A DNA stretch of 64,000 nucleotides from Phymatolithon calcareum (GCA_977006965.1 OZ345353.1:2852001-2916000); one strand, 5' to 3'; positions 1 to 13,080 are shown, counted from the stretch's first letter. A program made the numbers and translations. Notes: a model not told the origin generated them from the letters alone.

Positions 1-2
1 TC

Positions 3-473
3 CTCAATTCCAATGTCGGCAAAAAAGACCCCATGAACCTGAATGACTTCAGCGCGGAGATCGCCGCTATTGAGGAAAGGCTCTTCCTTTTGGCGGACGC
101 TACCGCAGGGAAATTTAGGACAATCCATATCAAGAGCCCTGGATGCTTGCCGAGGCTTGGAAAAGAGAAGGGACCGAAAGATGTGACCAGAGGAAGTCAT
201 GCAGCACGACGCGAGAAGACAACTCAACAGGATAGAGCCACCACTGATCCAAATGATATTGTTAACGCTCTCCCTCGTCAAACATATTTCGAAGGGGTGC
301 CGAGCAGCCATAAGAGCTGTGAGTTACGTGAAGATTCGTTGGTCGTTGCGACGTTTAGTGGTACCAGCCCCATCGCAGCGGCTTGCGGAGAAGAAAACAA
401 AATATCTCTTCTCACCATCCGCCCGCCAACTTGTGTCCCCGAAAGTGTGCCGACAAATGAGACAGCTCAATAA
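3..473 (+). CDS. possible 3' end of an unrecognised gene, cut by the window edge
   Basis: A frame is open from the first bases of the window to a stop at 473, about 156 codons. The first in-frame ATG is at 33, but the frame continues leftward, so this may be the C-terminal part of a longer gene. The early part (acidic, NDFSAEIAAIEERLFLL) looks protein-like. The later part is low in recognisable structure and an overlapping frame (199-642) is also open, so the true end is doubtful. No domain is recognised. It points toward TIM22, which lies on the other strand 230 bases away. It could equally be a chance open frame. Confidence 0.3.
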   Translation, partial: LNSNVGKKDPMNLNDFSAEIAAIEERLFLLADATAGKFRTIHIKSPGCLPRLGKEKGPKDVTRGSHAARREKTTQQDRATTDPNDIVNALPRQTYFEGVPSSHKSCELREDSLVVATFSGTSPIAAACGEENKISLLTIRPPTCVPESVPTNETAQ

Positions 474-702
474 TGGCAAGTCGGTTCAACAAATTTGGTA
501 CACGTCCATAACCTCTTCACTTGTTTACCACAGAGCGCTACTGTCGCTGAAATCGATCAAATTCAAAGTGAAAAACATATCCACGGATTGGCAAAGTCGC
601 TTGCTTTTGACGCCGCAATTATATCTTGAGAGTTACAGTTGATAAATAGGCTTAAATTCGAACGAGCGTCTCCAAAAATTAGCAGCGAGAACTCCAACAC
701 TG

Positions 703-1266
703 TCATTCCCAATGCTCCATGTAGTAATCAATTGCTGTACTAAATGCCGCCATTCCTCCACACGCGACAGCCATTTGCGTCGCTCTTGCCCGGGCTCCGA
801 TAGTCTGTTTTGGCTGCGAAGCGAGAATGGCACCAGTCGCACAGCCAGCAATCACAGAATTATAAAGGTCATGTCTTGCTCGAATTTTCTCGACCGTGCA
901 TTCAGATGATGAGAAAACAATCCCGAACATTGCGAAACTTTTCGCGTACGACATCATCGCCCTGCCCGCCTCGCGAAACCCAACACGAAGTTTGAGCGAT
1001 GCTGGGCCGTTCATCTCGACAGCTTTGTCAACAGCGGTTGAGTATCCACCGAACAAAAGGCCACAAAATAAGCCGAGTCCACCGCCGACGGTGCCCGACA
1101 TTGCCGCTTTAAACAGACAGGATTCGGTTCCTTTGTTTATCATCTTCACCCAAACAGGGGGCTGCTCCATATCTGGTGGTGGCAACGGTGGCCAAATAAA
1201 CTTGGGACGGATGTTTTCTTCTCCCGATGTTGCATTTTCGGGCTTCTCTTCGGGTCGCACTTCCAT
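703..1266 (-). CDS. TIM22: TIM22, mitochondrial carrier translocase channel subunit
   Basis: 187-residue protein of the Tim17/Tim22/Tim23 family. In known systems Tim22 forms the channel of the inner-membrane TIM22 complex, which inserts carrier proteins. An acidic, proline-rich N-terminus (1-40) precedes a first glycine-rich helix at about 51-75 (GTVGGGLGLFCGLLFGG). The conserved core SSECTVEKIRARHDLYNSVI is at about 119-138, followed by GCATGAILA (141-149) and a final helix near 162-180. The SSEC-VE-R-NS-I-GC pattern fits Tim22 rather than Tim17 or Tim23. Cys50 and Cys142 lie where yeast Tim22 has its disulfide pair (inference by position). The length is normal for the family. The ATG at 1266 is the first Met of the frame and no intron is needed. 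A long perfect hairpin lies 57 bases upstream. Confidence 0.85.
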   Translation of the reverse strand: MEVRPEEKPENATSGEENIRPKFIWPPLPPPDMEQPPVWVKMINKGTESCLFKAAMSGTVGGGLGLFCGLLFGGYSTAVDKAVEMNGPASLKLRVGFREAGRAMMSYAKSFAMFGIVFSSSECTVEKIRARHDLYNSVIAGCATGAILASQPKQTIGARARATQMAVACGGMAAFSTAIDYYMEHWE

Positions 1267-1322
1267 TTTTGCGTAGGATCAAGTCTTGATCTACGGATGT
1301 CAATAAGAAAACGACGAGAGCA

Positions 1323-1361
1323 GCGTGAATTCCGACCGGCGTCACCGGTCGGAATTCACGC
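1323..1361. repeat. perfect 17-bp inverted repeat with 5-nt loop upstream of TIM22
   Basis: The arms 1323-1339 and 1345-1361 are exact reverse complements (GCGTGAATTCCGACCGG and its complement) around the loop CGTCA. It lies 57 bases before the TIM22 ATG, so it could be a cruciform, a dimeric factor site or a hairpin in the 5' leader. Its role is unknown. Confidence 0.8.
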
Positions 1362-1366
1362 CACCG

Positions 1367-4300
1367 ATCCAGTGGGAGCACACGACTTCCATGGTCATTA
1401 CACGTTGCCAACATGCAATAAGAGATATCAAACGCGTTTTCATTGGAGCTCCAACGTCTTGTCATTCTATAGCTTTTGGCTACGGTTTCTGCACAAACTT
1501 GTGTCATTTTATGATAGAGGCTACAGTAAAGTTAATTGGTTTTGGACCAACTTCCGAGAAGCAATGCATTTGTGTAATTGCATTTCAATTTCCAGACTGG
1601 ATCGCGCGATCTTCTACATTACAGTAGAAGTAAAGGGCGGACTGACGGTATCTTTGTTGTCTTATTCTTCTGCCAACGAGTCCTCCGCGATGCAAAACTT
1701 AATTTAGAAAGGTGCATTTCCCAAGGTAAATCGGCCACGTCCTCGTAGATATTGAAAAGCGTGTAGCCAAAATGACGGCATCTGTGTTACGCTGTCCCTC
1801 GAACAGCGGACTCAAGTTCTGGGCACCCAAGGAAAACATATCTCTTCAACTTTCAGGCATCAAACGGAAATACAAGGGAACACTGGGGATTTTTGAGTTG
1901 TGGGTGGTGATGATCAACCTTTGAAGCTACCAAATCAGTGAGTCAATTCAATCTCTCTACAAACCTCGATCGTCTGCGGTGACCATCTTTCTACCCCGAA
2001 TGTTGGGCGGCGTACTCCACCAAAAAGTTCTGTCAGTGAATCAGTTGCGGAATCGTCGATCTGTCGTCTCGGTGAAGAAGATATTTCAATGCTGGAGGCT
2101 TTGGATCAACTGATATAAACCTCAAGGCCGTAAAAAAAATAAAAACAATGGTATGCAGTTCACAGTTCTAATGCAGAAGTCCATCGCCATCCGCAATGGC
2201 ACCAACTGCAGAATCATGCATTAGTGTACGGCATTGTAACACTGCAGCCTAGGCGCATGTTGCACTATCTGGATTCTGCGTAGACAGCATATGCATCGTG
2301 CCACGTTCTGCAGCGCAAAACGTCGTCCCCGAAATGAGTATAGAGCCAAACGCAGAGAGCCGAAGATTGTGATGGAACGCTCCGAACCCGCAGTGCAATC
2401 ACCAAGACACCATAGTTGCAACTCGCAGTATTACGATGCACAGAGCGGCGACCCCTCGACGTCTGCGTGCTCGTGTGTGGATGGCATTACAAATTAAAGA
2501 GTGCATTGAGCCATCACACGCCACCACCTTGCACGCCACAGAACAGCACATCGAAGAGCAATCTACGGGGGTCACATCGGGTGCCAATACAAAAATATTC
2601 AGTTATACTTTTTAGGCTTTCCTAAAAGAAGGTTTAGAAACAATCGAAAGAAAGTTTACAGTTAGTCTAGTCCAGTGTTAGAAAAATACTTTCGAGGCAT
2701 TCTTTTCCAGGCCAAATTACTTGTGTTCCATAAGGGGGTGTACTTCTGACGATAAGCATTCTCATGGCGTTTCGTGTTTGTCTCCTCAATCTATATGTTA
2801 TTCTGCAGACAGTAGTTGGCAGTTATCGGTCCGGACGAGGCTTGTTAAAGTACTTCTTTTTCCGGTGGAAAGGGTTCTCAAAGTCTATCATCTCGTTCTC
2901 TATACAACACTTTTGAAATAGAAACTAGCTCCCGCAAAAGAAGTTCTACACGATTGTGTGCAAGCGTGCATTAGAATTATCCTTTGTTAATGTCCCGTGC
3001 GCTCAAAGAAAAAGCTGCTGCTACAGTCCAATAGCCAGAATCTTAAAAAAATTAAAGAAAACCCCAGAAAGTGTTTTATTTCTCAGATTTTTTATTAAAT
3101 AAAAAGTCTCAGAAAAAGCTTTTTATATGTTGATGAATATGATATCTTTATGCCAAAAATATCCGGAAATCAAACGATAGTCGACTACTGTACCATATCT
3201 CCTTTGCAGCCATGAACCAAATTGCAGCAAAGCGAAAGCATCGACTTCAAGATGGTTGAAAACCATTGGAGCACTGGAATTGATGTACATTTGATTTTTT
3301 TGAAAGGAGTTGAAAAATATAGAAAATAATAAAATCTATTAAGCAAAGGAGCCTGATAGCAACTGACTGTACCACGGTACAGAAAAACCAATTGGATGGC
3401 GGAACGTAACGGGAGCGTTGCCTCTCCATGCACAAAATGGTTTGCAAGTTATATTTATGTACTGATACTGTTCGAATGCACAACTGCAACTACGCGACGT
3501 CTTCCGCATACGGAAGGAGTCGGTCACTCTAGCTTACAGCCTGACAATAATTCCATCCCAAATTCACGATCCCACGGTGAATTGTGCACTTGAATTCCCA
3601 CCACTTAGTGCACTCGAGTACGAGAACTCCAAAAATAAACCAAATTATGTAAGAACCGTTACGTTTTCGAGTGTCTATGGAGTCATGTAGCTGTACAGTA
3701 ATACTCGCGGGAGCACTGCGTCGTTTAGCTTGTATGATTTCTCCTGCATGTTTCAAAGACACATGTAGATGCACGAATTTGACGATCAGTATAATTGAGA
3801 TTAAGGTTGATACAGAAATTGACCGAAAAATAGTCTTGAACACGTGTTGAATACGGCACTTTTTGAATTTGATTCATCGTCAATCACTTCTTCCCGCGAA
3901 ATGCAAACTGAAATTTCCCAAATTCCCGATACTTTTTTCGGTCCAGGTGAAGGTCAGTGGTAGGCCTTCCCCCCTTCGCCCATTGCTTCCACAAACCTGC
4001 TTCTACTCGAGCGGCACTTTGTTCCTCTTCGCAGTGCTATCTGGTGTTTGGAGGCCTTGTGGGAAATGAATTGAATTCGTCAAAGACCGGTCTTAAGCTA
4101 ACTGCACATTAGCCTGAATAAAGCATGGCATGATGCTCGGCGCACAAGAAACGTAGCAGGCAGGTCACATCCGTGTCAGGATTCATCGTTGTCTTTCAGC
4201 CAGAGCACGTACTCTGGCTAAGTGAAACCCTGCCGTCATTGCGAACTTCTGCTTTGAAAAATCAGCCTACGTCTGTCCTTTGTTATTCATTCGTCGATCT

Positions 4301-4966
4301 CAACACGACCTGCTGCGAGGGAAACGAAAAGTTCTCAAGAAGTTTAGGGTTTACTTGTTTGCCTAGAGCAAAGTGTGATTGCGAACTGGAAACTGATCCG
4401 AAAAAAAGTAGGCAGTTATTTGTGTGCGAAGAAAACTCCACTTACAATGAACCCTTTTGCCTGCCCAGAACAAAGAGGCGGAATGTCTAGTTTCGCCCAC
4501 AATGTCCTTAGGACGAGCGGCCGTGTTCATGGTTGCCCGCAGACCTTTTCTTCGAAGTGCGTTACGAAAAGTTTTGATTCAATTAAATTTCGCTTCGACC
4601 AAAAGTTGCGTTTCGATCCAGAGTCAATAAGATTTATATGCACAAGCGTTATCAACGTGATGAAGAGCTGCCAAGGTGGGACGGACTGCCCAAGAAGTTA
4701 AGATGCATGAGTTTTTTGTTAGAGTTAACGGCTTGATCCTTCATCTCCCGTTCGGCTTTTTTGGAAAGTCAATGTATTCGAGTAAATAGAGTATGCTCAA
4801 AAAGGATTGTTGCAGAGAACGAAGATAAGCAATGCTTCGACGGCCGAAAAGCTTCCCCAAGTTGAGGGACGGGGACAAAATGGTACAAGTGTCTTTTTGC
4901 GCCAGAATTAGTCCTCCAAAAGATTCATTCGTGGCACAATGAGCCTGTAAAAGCACATGGAGAGCA
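1367..4966. other. intergenic, no gene seen
   Basis: About 3.6 kb with many stops in all frames. The short open frames here (for example around 4173-4490, Cys-rich by chance) have no family-like motifs. A/T-rich runs lie around 3040-3160 and 3290-3340. Nothing else could be supported. Confidence 0.6.
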
Positions 4967-6511
4967 TTACTCATCAGCGATCTGGTTTGACAGCCCGAGC
5001 AGCTGGTTGGAAACGTGAAGCGGGTCATGTACCATCATGTCATTACCGTTCGTTGCAACCTCCTCTCCAGCGTTCGTCTGCCCATGCCCATTGGTGTGGT
5101 GGTGCTGAGTATGGTGATGTGTTGCGCTTTGTAACTCGTAGATCCTTGAATTGTTAAGAGGATGCGTCGGTAACGGCGGCGGCTGCGCGGCCGGTTGAGG
5201 GAACGAAAGCGGGTTCGCGTGAAGGGGATGGTATGCATCATGGGAGTAGGTCGACGAGACTTGGGGACGTCTCTGAATCGTGTTGGTCAGCTGCTGTGTG
5301 TTTCCAGCAGCGCGCTCCTTCTGCTCCTTGGTGACCGGAGTTCTACGGCGCGGAATAGCTCCGTCAATGTACTTCGTTGGTTCAAATTTGGTTATGTCGT
5401 AGACGGGATCATTGGGGTGAAACAGAGCTGCGTAGCGCGCCATGTTAAGTTCCATATCAGCCTTCTTCTTGCGTTTAATTCCATACACGAAGCAATACGC
5501 CCGCAGCTGGTTGCGATTGTACGCCTTGATATCCTCGAAAGTCAACAACTCAATCGGCTTGATCTTCTCATCTCGTAACCGTCTGATCTTCGCGTCAGGT
5601 AGTTGGTCAATTAATTTGAATTGCACACCGTCCGCTTCCGGCAGCTGCCCGTGGGGACCTGTTGTGTGTAAAAGAACGGCGGGATCATACTTGGAAGTTG
5701 GAATTCCCATCATCATTGCGTGGTCCTCATGTTTCAATGCACTCACGGCCGCCAATTCAGAACGTCTTCTAGCCCTGTTGTGTCTTTTGTTCACGGCACC
5801 ATTAAGTAATCCTGAATGAGGGTAATTTCCCGATGATCCTAGAGAGGCACCGAGACCGAGATGCTGAGATGCTGGTAAGGTAGAAGACGTGTGGTTGCCA
5901 TGTTGCTGTGACATGGCATCCATCCTCGCCTGATGAATCAGCGACTGCATTCCCGGCATGGCGCCTGGCAAGGGAGGGTATCCATCGATCGTTGACATCC
6001 CGTGGAAAGGGAACGGATGTATTCCTTGAATATTGTAACCCTGCGGTGTAGCGCTAGTGAGACCACTCATGGAACCAACCGGAAGCAAACCGGAAATGGG
6101 GTTCACACTCGGATAAGATTGCGATTGAGATATTGGCAGGGACTGCGACATATGCGAAGTTTGCTGGTGACCATTCTGCAGGCTTCCCAAGTGATGTCCA
6201 TGACCTCCCTGGGGTCCAAGCTGATGAATTGGAGGCTGTAACTGACGAGATAGACCAAGGTTCTGCGGAGACAGCGAATTAGATGGTCCATGCAGTCCTA
6301 ACTGTCCATGCTGCTGACCTTGCTGATGTTGAGGTGGACTTGGGAGCGGTGGGGGCTGAGACGATGCTTCACCTTGAATGGACATGGCAATATTCATGGA
6401 GGGCACCGACGTTGGTAGTTGCGATGAATAGGGCGCCGAAGCAGGTACCTGGTTAGTTTGGGATCCGAAGGAGGACCGGTTGTACTGCGTGGAACCTTGG
6501 CCAGACGCCAT
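4967..6511 (-). CDS. Q/S/G/H-rich protein with a SAP-like domain
   Basis: 514-residue single-exon protein. Residues 1-240 are low complexity, rich in Gln, Ser, Gly, Pro and His (QHQQGQQHGQLGLHG near 61-75). A basic cluster NKRHNRARRR at 241-250 looks like a nuclear localisation signal. Residues about 322-362 (LLTFEDIKAYNRNQLRAYC, then GIKRKKKADMELNMARY) have the helix-extended loop-helix pattern of a SAP DNA-binding motif. The C-terminus is Pro/His/Gln-rich with HHHTQHHHTNGHG near its end. Family knowledge suggests a chromatin or transcription-linked nuclear protein; the exact role is unknown. The ATG at 6511 is taken as the start because it opens the low-complexity region and stops lie upstream. 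The SAP call is by eye. Confidence 0.75.
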   Translation of the reverse strand: MASGQGSTQYNRSSFGSQTNQVPASAPYSSQLPTSVPSMNIAMSIQGEASSQPPPLPSPPQHQQGQQHGQLGLHGPSNSLSPQNLGLSRQLQPPIHQLGPQGGHGHHLGSLQNGHQQTSHMSQSLPISQSQSYPSVNPISGLLPVGSMSGLTSATPQGYNIQGIHPFPFHGMSTIDGYPPLPGAMPGMQSLIHQARMDAMSQQHGNHTSSTLPASQHLGLGASLGSSGNYPHSGLLNGAVNKRHNRARRRSELAAVSALKHEDHAMMMGIPTSKYDPAVLLHTTGPHGQLPEADGVQFKLIDQLPDAKIRRLRDEKIKPIELLTFEDIKAYNRNQLRAYCFVYGIKRKKKADMELNMARYAALFHPNDPVYDITKFEPTKYIDGAIPRRRTPVTKEQKERAAGNTQQLTNTIQRRPQVSSTYSHDAYHPLHANPLSFPQPAAQPPPLPTHPLNNSRIYELQSATHHHTQHHHTNGHGQTNAGEEVATNGNDMMVHDPLHVSNQLLGLSNQIADE

Positions 6512-7680
6512 GACGCTTCCTCCGACAGCAGGGCACTTCCGCTACGACAGTGCTCTACGGGCAATCAACTGGTTCGAAGAGCGTCGGCTTGACCCAGTCC
6601 AGTCGCAGGCACTAGATTTGGATGAGGCCAATAGGAAGGTGTTCACGACGAAGAAGAGAAGGAACAACCGGGGCAACGACTCGTGCCAAAGGTACAAACG
6701 TCTTGTGCGAGGCCTTGTGCGCGGCAGCAAGGGCTCAAGGAAGGCGAAGGGTCGGTGTCTGCTTCCAACGGAAGATTCACAAGTTCAAAGTGGGTTGGTG
6801 GCCTTGACGAATACGGGACGATGTGGAGGGTAGCAGCTTGTTCGCCGGGGCTTGTCCAATGCGCCAAGGCGTTGCGGCCAAGGCTGAACGGTGGAGCAAC
6901 TGCGGTCTTGCAGCAACAATGCGCGAAAGAGCCTGACTCAGAAGGAAGGACAGAGGCAACAGACAGACAGAGGGCCTGCACTGTCCAAGAGTTCGCGTGA
7001 GAGGACCGAGTTGAAGCGCAGTGAGCGCTCTTGGCCGATAGAAGCGACTGCAAGGATGAGCGGCAGAGCCCAAGACGAAGAGACGCACAATGGGCTTGTT
7101 AACAAGTTAGCTTTCGAGATTGAGAATGGGAGCGATGGGCAGGGATGAATGAATGTCAGAAACGAGAGCTTTCGGCACGGCCACGTTGGACCGATGACGA
7201 GGAATGATGTAGTTCGGGACGGGTCCACGGGCCGGGAATTGACCAGATTAACTGATCGGATGATGCAGCCCAAAGGCAATGCGCGATGGCCAATGCGCAA
7301 TGAGGCGATGCGCTGCTGACTTGTTACGATGTTAGATGCGGAGCGGTGCGGGACCACAGGGCGATGACCGGAGAGAAGGTTGTTCCTTCAAGGGCATGGG
7401 CAATGTGGTTGTGCTCAGCGGGACACGAGATATAGCATGTCGCGACGGGCCGTGCGATGGGCAGTGCTGGCTTATACAAGTTCGATGAGTTGCGCTTCGG
7501 CGATCGAGCGGACCCCGGTGTGGTATTGGACACGTGGCTGATCCCTCCACGGGCGCGCGTCATCGCAACGGCCCTGACGCAATCCCCGTGACTCAGCCGA
7601 TGCACTTGCCCTCCTTGGATCGTCCCGGAGCCTCACGGCGTCGGGCGAACACCGGCGACGACACGTGACTTCATTGTCCA
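6512..7680. promoter_or_regulatory. G+C-rich region upstream of the SAP-like gene
   Basis: About 1.2 kb richer in G+C than the flanks, with several overlapping open frames of arginine- and serine-rich composition on both strands. None shows a family motif. It probably holds the promoter and 5' leader of the minus-strand gene ending at 4967. No specific element could be assigned. Confidence 0.35.
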
Positions 7681-8600
7681 AAATTTAATTCTCTTTTGTA
7701 CACCCCCGTCACGCAGTACAACAAAAGTGTTTTTCGTGAGCTAAATTGAGTATGTATGATACTGATAAATGAGTTTTTTAAGTTTTTCGCACGGGTGCAC
7801 AACTAGAACATGTTCGAACCTGCTAACCTGACTTTGCATTTTTAAAAAAAATTCATGCAAATCAAAAAAATGTTAGCGCTCGACGAAGTTTACGGACAGC
7901 ATTTTTGCAAATTGACTTAACTGTAACCATAAATTGCAATTTGTTTCGTGTTGTCGTTGGGTTGTGCAATGCGCCACCCTCTATAGTTGGAGCTGCGACA
8001 AACAGATCAAGAAAAAGAGAAAATAAGGAAACATATGACATACGGCACGGAAACGAATCGAATCGATGCGCTATCCAATAAAATGGGCTTTCAATTGGTA
8101 GTGCGCTATTCGACTTCCCTGTGTTTCGGCGATTCAAAATTTATTTTTTTATTAAATCTGGCCCGATTTACGTGCAAGATTTCAAACGGCCGGATTTAGT
8201 GACAAAACCATTTCGAATTTATCCCGTCCATCAATTCATAGAAGTAGCACAGTTGAAACAGACAGAAAACCTCCAAAAGAGGCAAAAGGTTCCGCCCCCT
8301 CTCTTCTGTTGTCGGAGCTCGACTGCCGAGCGGGAAGCATCCTCGCTCTCAATTATCATAACTAATTGGGCGCGAGGACCATGATGGACTCGAATAGATG
8401 AGCTTCCGCAGCAAAAAATGCACTGTTCGAAGCATGCGGCACAAACTGGAACCCACGAGCGAGAGGCAGCCGACTCGAACTATCCGTGAAAACTTCGGTG
8501 CACTGCATCACAACCTCATTTGTTCCGTACTGTAGCCCTTTTTCACTGTACGGATATCTAATTTTTTTGTAAAAAATTGTTTTATAAAAATAAAACTTTT

Positions 8601-8659
8601 CACAGAACTGCTTTTTTTAAAAAATAGCAGTTCTCCGCATAGTTTTTAGCAGTTCTGTG
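8601..8659. repeat. A/T-rich foldback repeat
   Basis: CACAGAACTGC at 8601-8611 is repeated inverted as GCAGTTCTGTG at 8649-8659, with a third, direct copy of GCAGTTCT between them (8628-8635). It sits in an A/T-rich block and resembles the end of a small foldback element. No target duplication was identified. Confidence 0.5.
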
Positions 8660-11600
8660 TAAAAAACCGTTCCAATTGGGCGAAAAAACATTTCGCAAAA
8701 ATTGTTTTTTGTATATAGAATACTGCACTATATTTACAGTAGTATATATTGGGCGTCTGGTGCATTCTTTGTCCTATTGAATCGAGGGTCAAATTCCCCT
8801 AGTCAAATAGGAGCTTTTGCAACAATAATTTTGAATGAGTAGATTTCGGAACTTTCTACAAAATCTCATCGGGGGTGTATGAACCTACTACAGTAACTTT
8901 ACGAGAAGCGATCCATAAATGCGCAGCGGTTTCAAATTGCTCCAAACCGTGCTGGGCTTAATTTTTTTGTATTCGAATCTTCTACTCTGGGCTTCAAGCA
9001 AGTAGTTCGCCGGGAGGCTACTTACAACGTAGTCCAAGCTCACACTGTAGGCCCTTGTAGAGCCTCGCTGTAGCATCTTGCGCTTCTATGTGGCCCGGAG
9101 CAGTTATGGAAACACATTATCGAACTGTTAACGCAACAAGTGGAGCTAGAACGGGGACTGGGAAGGAAAAAGTAGTCTCATGGAGCGTGGCCTGGATCTC
9201 GGGATCGACCTTTTCGGCATTTGGAGGCCTCATCGTCGAGTCGGATTTTTTCCATGGGCGTAGCAATCTTGCGTACATCAAATTGATTCCTTATCATTCT
9301 ATAGTCTGATCCTACGCGTGATGTTCTGAGATTACAAGAGCAGCACTGGCGAATACACAGGCTCCCTTAATGCTCGTATGTCTTCCCACATAGAGCATTC
9401 GAATCCTCCAAATAAGACTAAGCATTGCGCTTCGTGCGCGGTGAACTTATGCTAATCCAGATAATTTTTCATTCATGTTGACCCAAAATTGCTGATATGA
9501 CCACCGGTTGAAGACTATCTGATCTCGACAAGCGGCGTTACTGAGTCCTTTTCAGCAACTCGAGAACTATCCTGCGTACTGACAAGTCATGTCAACGGAT
9601 CTTCCAGGCTCAAGCCGAGGGCATTCGAGGGAGAACGAAAACGAAAGAAAACCCGAAAGATACATAAAGTATTCTCAGTCACAACAATTGTTTGAAAACG
9701 GCGGCTTATCGAGTGACCTATTTCGATACTACTGTATATTGTACCTCACGCGACAACTTGTCTCACGAGTTTGCGCGATCGCTTTCGATGGCTTTTCTGG
9801 AGAGATATTCCGTGCCCGAAAATGTAAGCCATATCGAGCTGACCATGCTTATTATATAAGACCAGCTACTCCACAATACGAATACACTTAACAACACTCG
9901 TCGACAAAGCTCTGCATCTAAACTACGCGAACTGAGTCTGAACAGTTCCAGCTCAGACATAAGTGTTTGCTGACCGAACGTCGCTGATATGCTTGCGACA
10001 CGTGTGGATTATTTCCCATAATCGTTTCAGGGCAATGCAGTATAGATGCCGCATTTACCGTTGATAAACATTACAATATTAGACCACGCTCCATATGAAC
10101 CCGTGATGCTGCATGAGCCTTCGTTTTTCAGCGAGCGGCACAGCTGCACAACAGTCAGCCAGTGCAAAGCCCATTCTGTGTTACTTTGTATTCACGCAAG
10201 CGCATGACCTGTCCCCTTAATCCACTAGAAATGAAAGAGATGGTAAACTGTAGTAGAAGCAACGATTTGCACTGCCGTCACATCCGGATCGTAGACGGCA
10301 GCTTGCATGGTCCGTCCACTAGTTTTCCTGAAACAGCGCAACTTATATACAAACGACTCCCTGTATTCATATTACTGACAGTGAAGTTATGGCCACGCTC
10401 TATTTTCCCACCTTTGCAATTCCGAATTGAAACAAGTTCGTCATTAGATTTTTTATTTCTCGACGAAACAGAGGGAATAATTTGAGCCTCTCCAGCTGCC
10501 GCTGCTTTTGTACACTACAGGTCCACGTTAGAAAGTTAAAATGCAGTGTATCACAACCTGTCTCTCAAGTTAAGGCCAGTGCGGCTGCTTTCCCCTGGTC
10601 ACAAAAGGCGCTTTGATATCTTACTTGTACAATGACTTCTTCGCAACTCAATCCAAAAGTATGTCCATCTACACCTTCCCTCAAAAGGATTCTAAGTTGA
10701 TTGCACGAGTGGTTGCACCGCAGACTCTCTGTGCCAGCGTGACGATTAACTTTGTGCTCAGCAAAGATTCATTAAGCTGAGCAATCGTAAATTTGTAATA
10801 GATATTACCCAATCAACGCTTACGATTGTTTCCCCCAACCAAGACGTCAACAATTTTTTGATGTTGATCGCCAACATGGATAGGGGCACAATCGTAAAGT
10901 ACCATTCAAAAAGTATCTTAAGCCTCAGCCTCGCACACGATAGAACTAATAAGGCATTGATATACTGACTTTCCTTGAAACTAAATTACTACAGAAAGCT
11001 CACTTTTTCTCCGCCTGGCCTTCGTCGTCTACAATTAATTTTTTGCGCAGGTCAATATCGAGAATATAAGGACTCTCGTGGTATCTGTTCTACATTTTTC
11101 CGCAAAAAATGGAGTTTAGAGCTTCAGAAGGTTCCTCCCACGAAAGGCTCGTTCTCTCGGAAAGTCGGTGCACATTATTGCGATCGTTCAACCCAACGAT
11201 TTTGTTCCTTAACGGAAGCATTGCAAACCATGCACTAAACATCAGTCACAATTGCCGTCGGAACCCATCATTTTGAGAACTGCAGTTCGATCTGAGTAGG
11301 GGTGATGAGTTTTATTGTTCAGGAAGCTCTTGCTCACCATCTCAAATGATAGCGTGGGCTGTGTTCGACGAATTCTGTTGCTAACGTTCACATTCTAAGC
11401 AACTTGAGTCTCATAATTAATACTGCATTTTTGCTCATGCGACAGTTGTTGATTTATAAATTTTATAATACTACCCGCGTTGTTATGTGTGCCGAGATAG
11501 CACACTGGAGGCCACCCCCACCGAGTAAATCGTCTGTGCGGTTCTTGATGTCCTCACAATTGTGCTGCTGTATGTTGGTCTTGTCGGTTGGTTGTTCTCC

Positions 11601-13080
11601 TTCCTCTCGTACTATCCTACGCTCCCGAGGTGTGCTACTTGTACTAAAATCTAGCAATAGTACAGATACGTGATTGGGAAGACTTTGGTAAATTAATCTC
11701 CCAAAGAGTAAGCGGATGGTCGTATCAAGTATCACAATGCACATGTGAGGCCATAACACGTTTCCGTCACGACGTTCAAAACATCTCGAGCTATTTTAAA
11801 TGGATTCCAAGTATAGGATACACATGTCTATCAGGATCAGCCTCCTATGGACGTATTGCCATGGTTTAAAAATTTGGCATCCACCTGGTGACTGGAATAT
11901 GCATGCCCTACATGTTTATGCTTGAGTCATATTAAGCTGATGGTTCCATAGGGGATATATGTTGATTTATTTTAAAAGCTCCCAAAGCCTCAATTTGAGT
12001 AACAGGTTGGTTCCATACCAGAGCTGAAAAAATTAAGCAGCCACAATCGCAGAGAAGACACTATGAAGATCCATGGCTTCCAGAGAAGCAACGGGGCGTA
12101 TGGTCAGGGCATAGAACGGCCAAGGCCTGCTCAGAAATTATAGATCTGAATCGGGTCCACTAAGCCTGAACAGTTCTCAGTCGGGCACGTTTAGAGCCAT
12201 AAGGCTTCAAACGTTAGAGTTGAAATGGCTCAATGATTAAATATTTCCAAAAAGGAGCCGGAGAAGCCGAAGTATTCACATTTCCCAGACATCCAGCATA
12301 GGTGCTTCAAAGATCGGCGATGTACTGGAAGGTCAAACTGCGGAGCGTCGGAAGCTTTAAGCAATCGAACGAGTGAGAAGAAAATGCCAGTCAAAAGTAG
12401 AGTAGAACTCTCTCTTCAGCTATAAAACGCTTGGAAAATTCGTCAGACGTAATCCTTCTGCAGACGTTCCGTTCAGTTTTTCTTGAATGTCGACATTATT
12501 AAAAGCCACTAGCAAAACTCTTGAAACTGTAAGGGAAGATGCGTTGTAGCTGCTACTGCTAGAGTAGCTTACAATACTCACTTCTGTTCCTTCTGGAGTG
12601 CCGTCGGCCTTGCTGCATAAACCCCGCTTTCGGCAAGCTCAAAGGCCCAAAGCAGAGTTTTGTAGTGTTATGGTTGCACAAACCTGAAGACAAAACCAAC
12701 GAAACTGAAAATCAAACAAGTGCCAGAACCACCGGTCGAGGCTCGACTAAACTTGGCGACCGAGCATAAACAACGAAGTATCTCACTCTTCTTCCACTAT
12801 AGAGTTGCAGCACGGTTGTCTGCGGATGGCCTCGGGAAAACGATCAGCAGCGTCTTGCTGGTTGATTCTTTAAGTTCCATTCAGTGCACGAACTAAAACG
12901 AAAAACGTTCCTGGAAAACCGATGTTACGACTGGTTTTGCATGTTTCCAAACGCAGGGACATTGTGGATTCGTAGTCTTGTCACGGTCCTAGGACCAGAG
13001 CTCTTTTCTCTCGGACCAGTCTGTTTAGATGGTGAGTATTGCTGCTCGACTTTTCCAGGGCAGTTGGACTTGTACAGTGA

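Noticed and set aside
1109-1507. 132-codon minus-strand frame overlapping TIM22
   Set aside because: It runs through the hairpin and the TIM22 N-terminus in another frame and has no motif.
4173-4490. Cys-rich 105-codon plus-strand frame
   Set aside because: No signal peptide, no regular Cys spacing, and an equally open overlapping frame at 4375-4701.
6643-7148. Overlapping open frames upstream of the SAP-like gene on both strands
   Set aside because: They are Arg/Ser/Ala-rich because of G+C content, mutually overlapping and without motifs.
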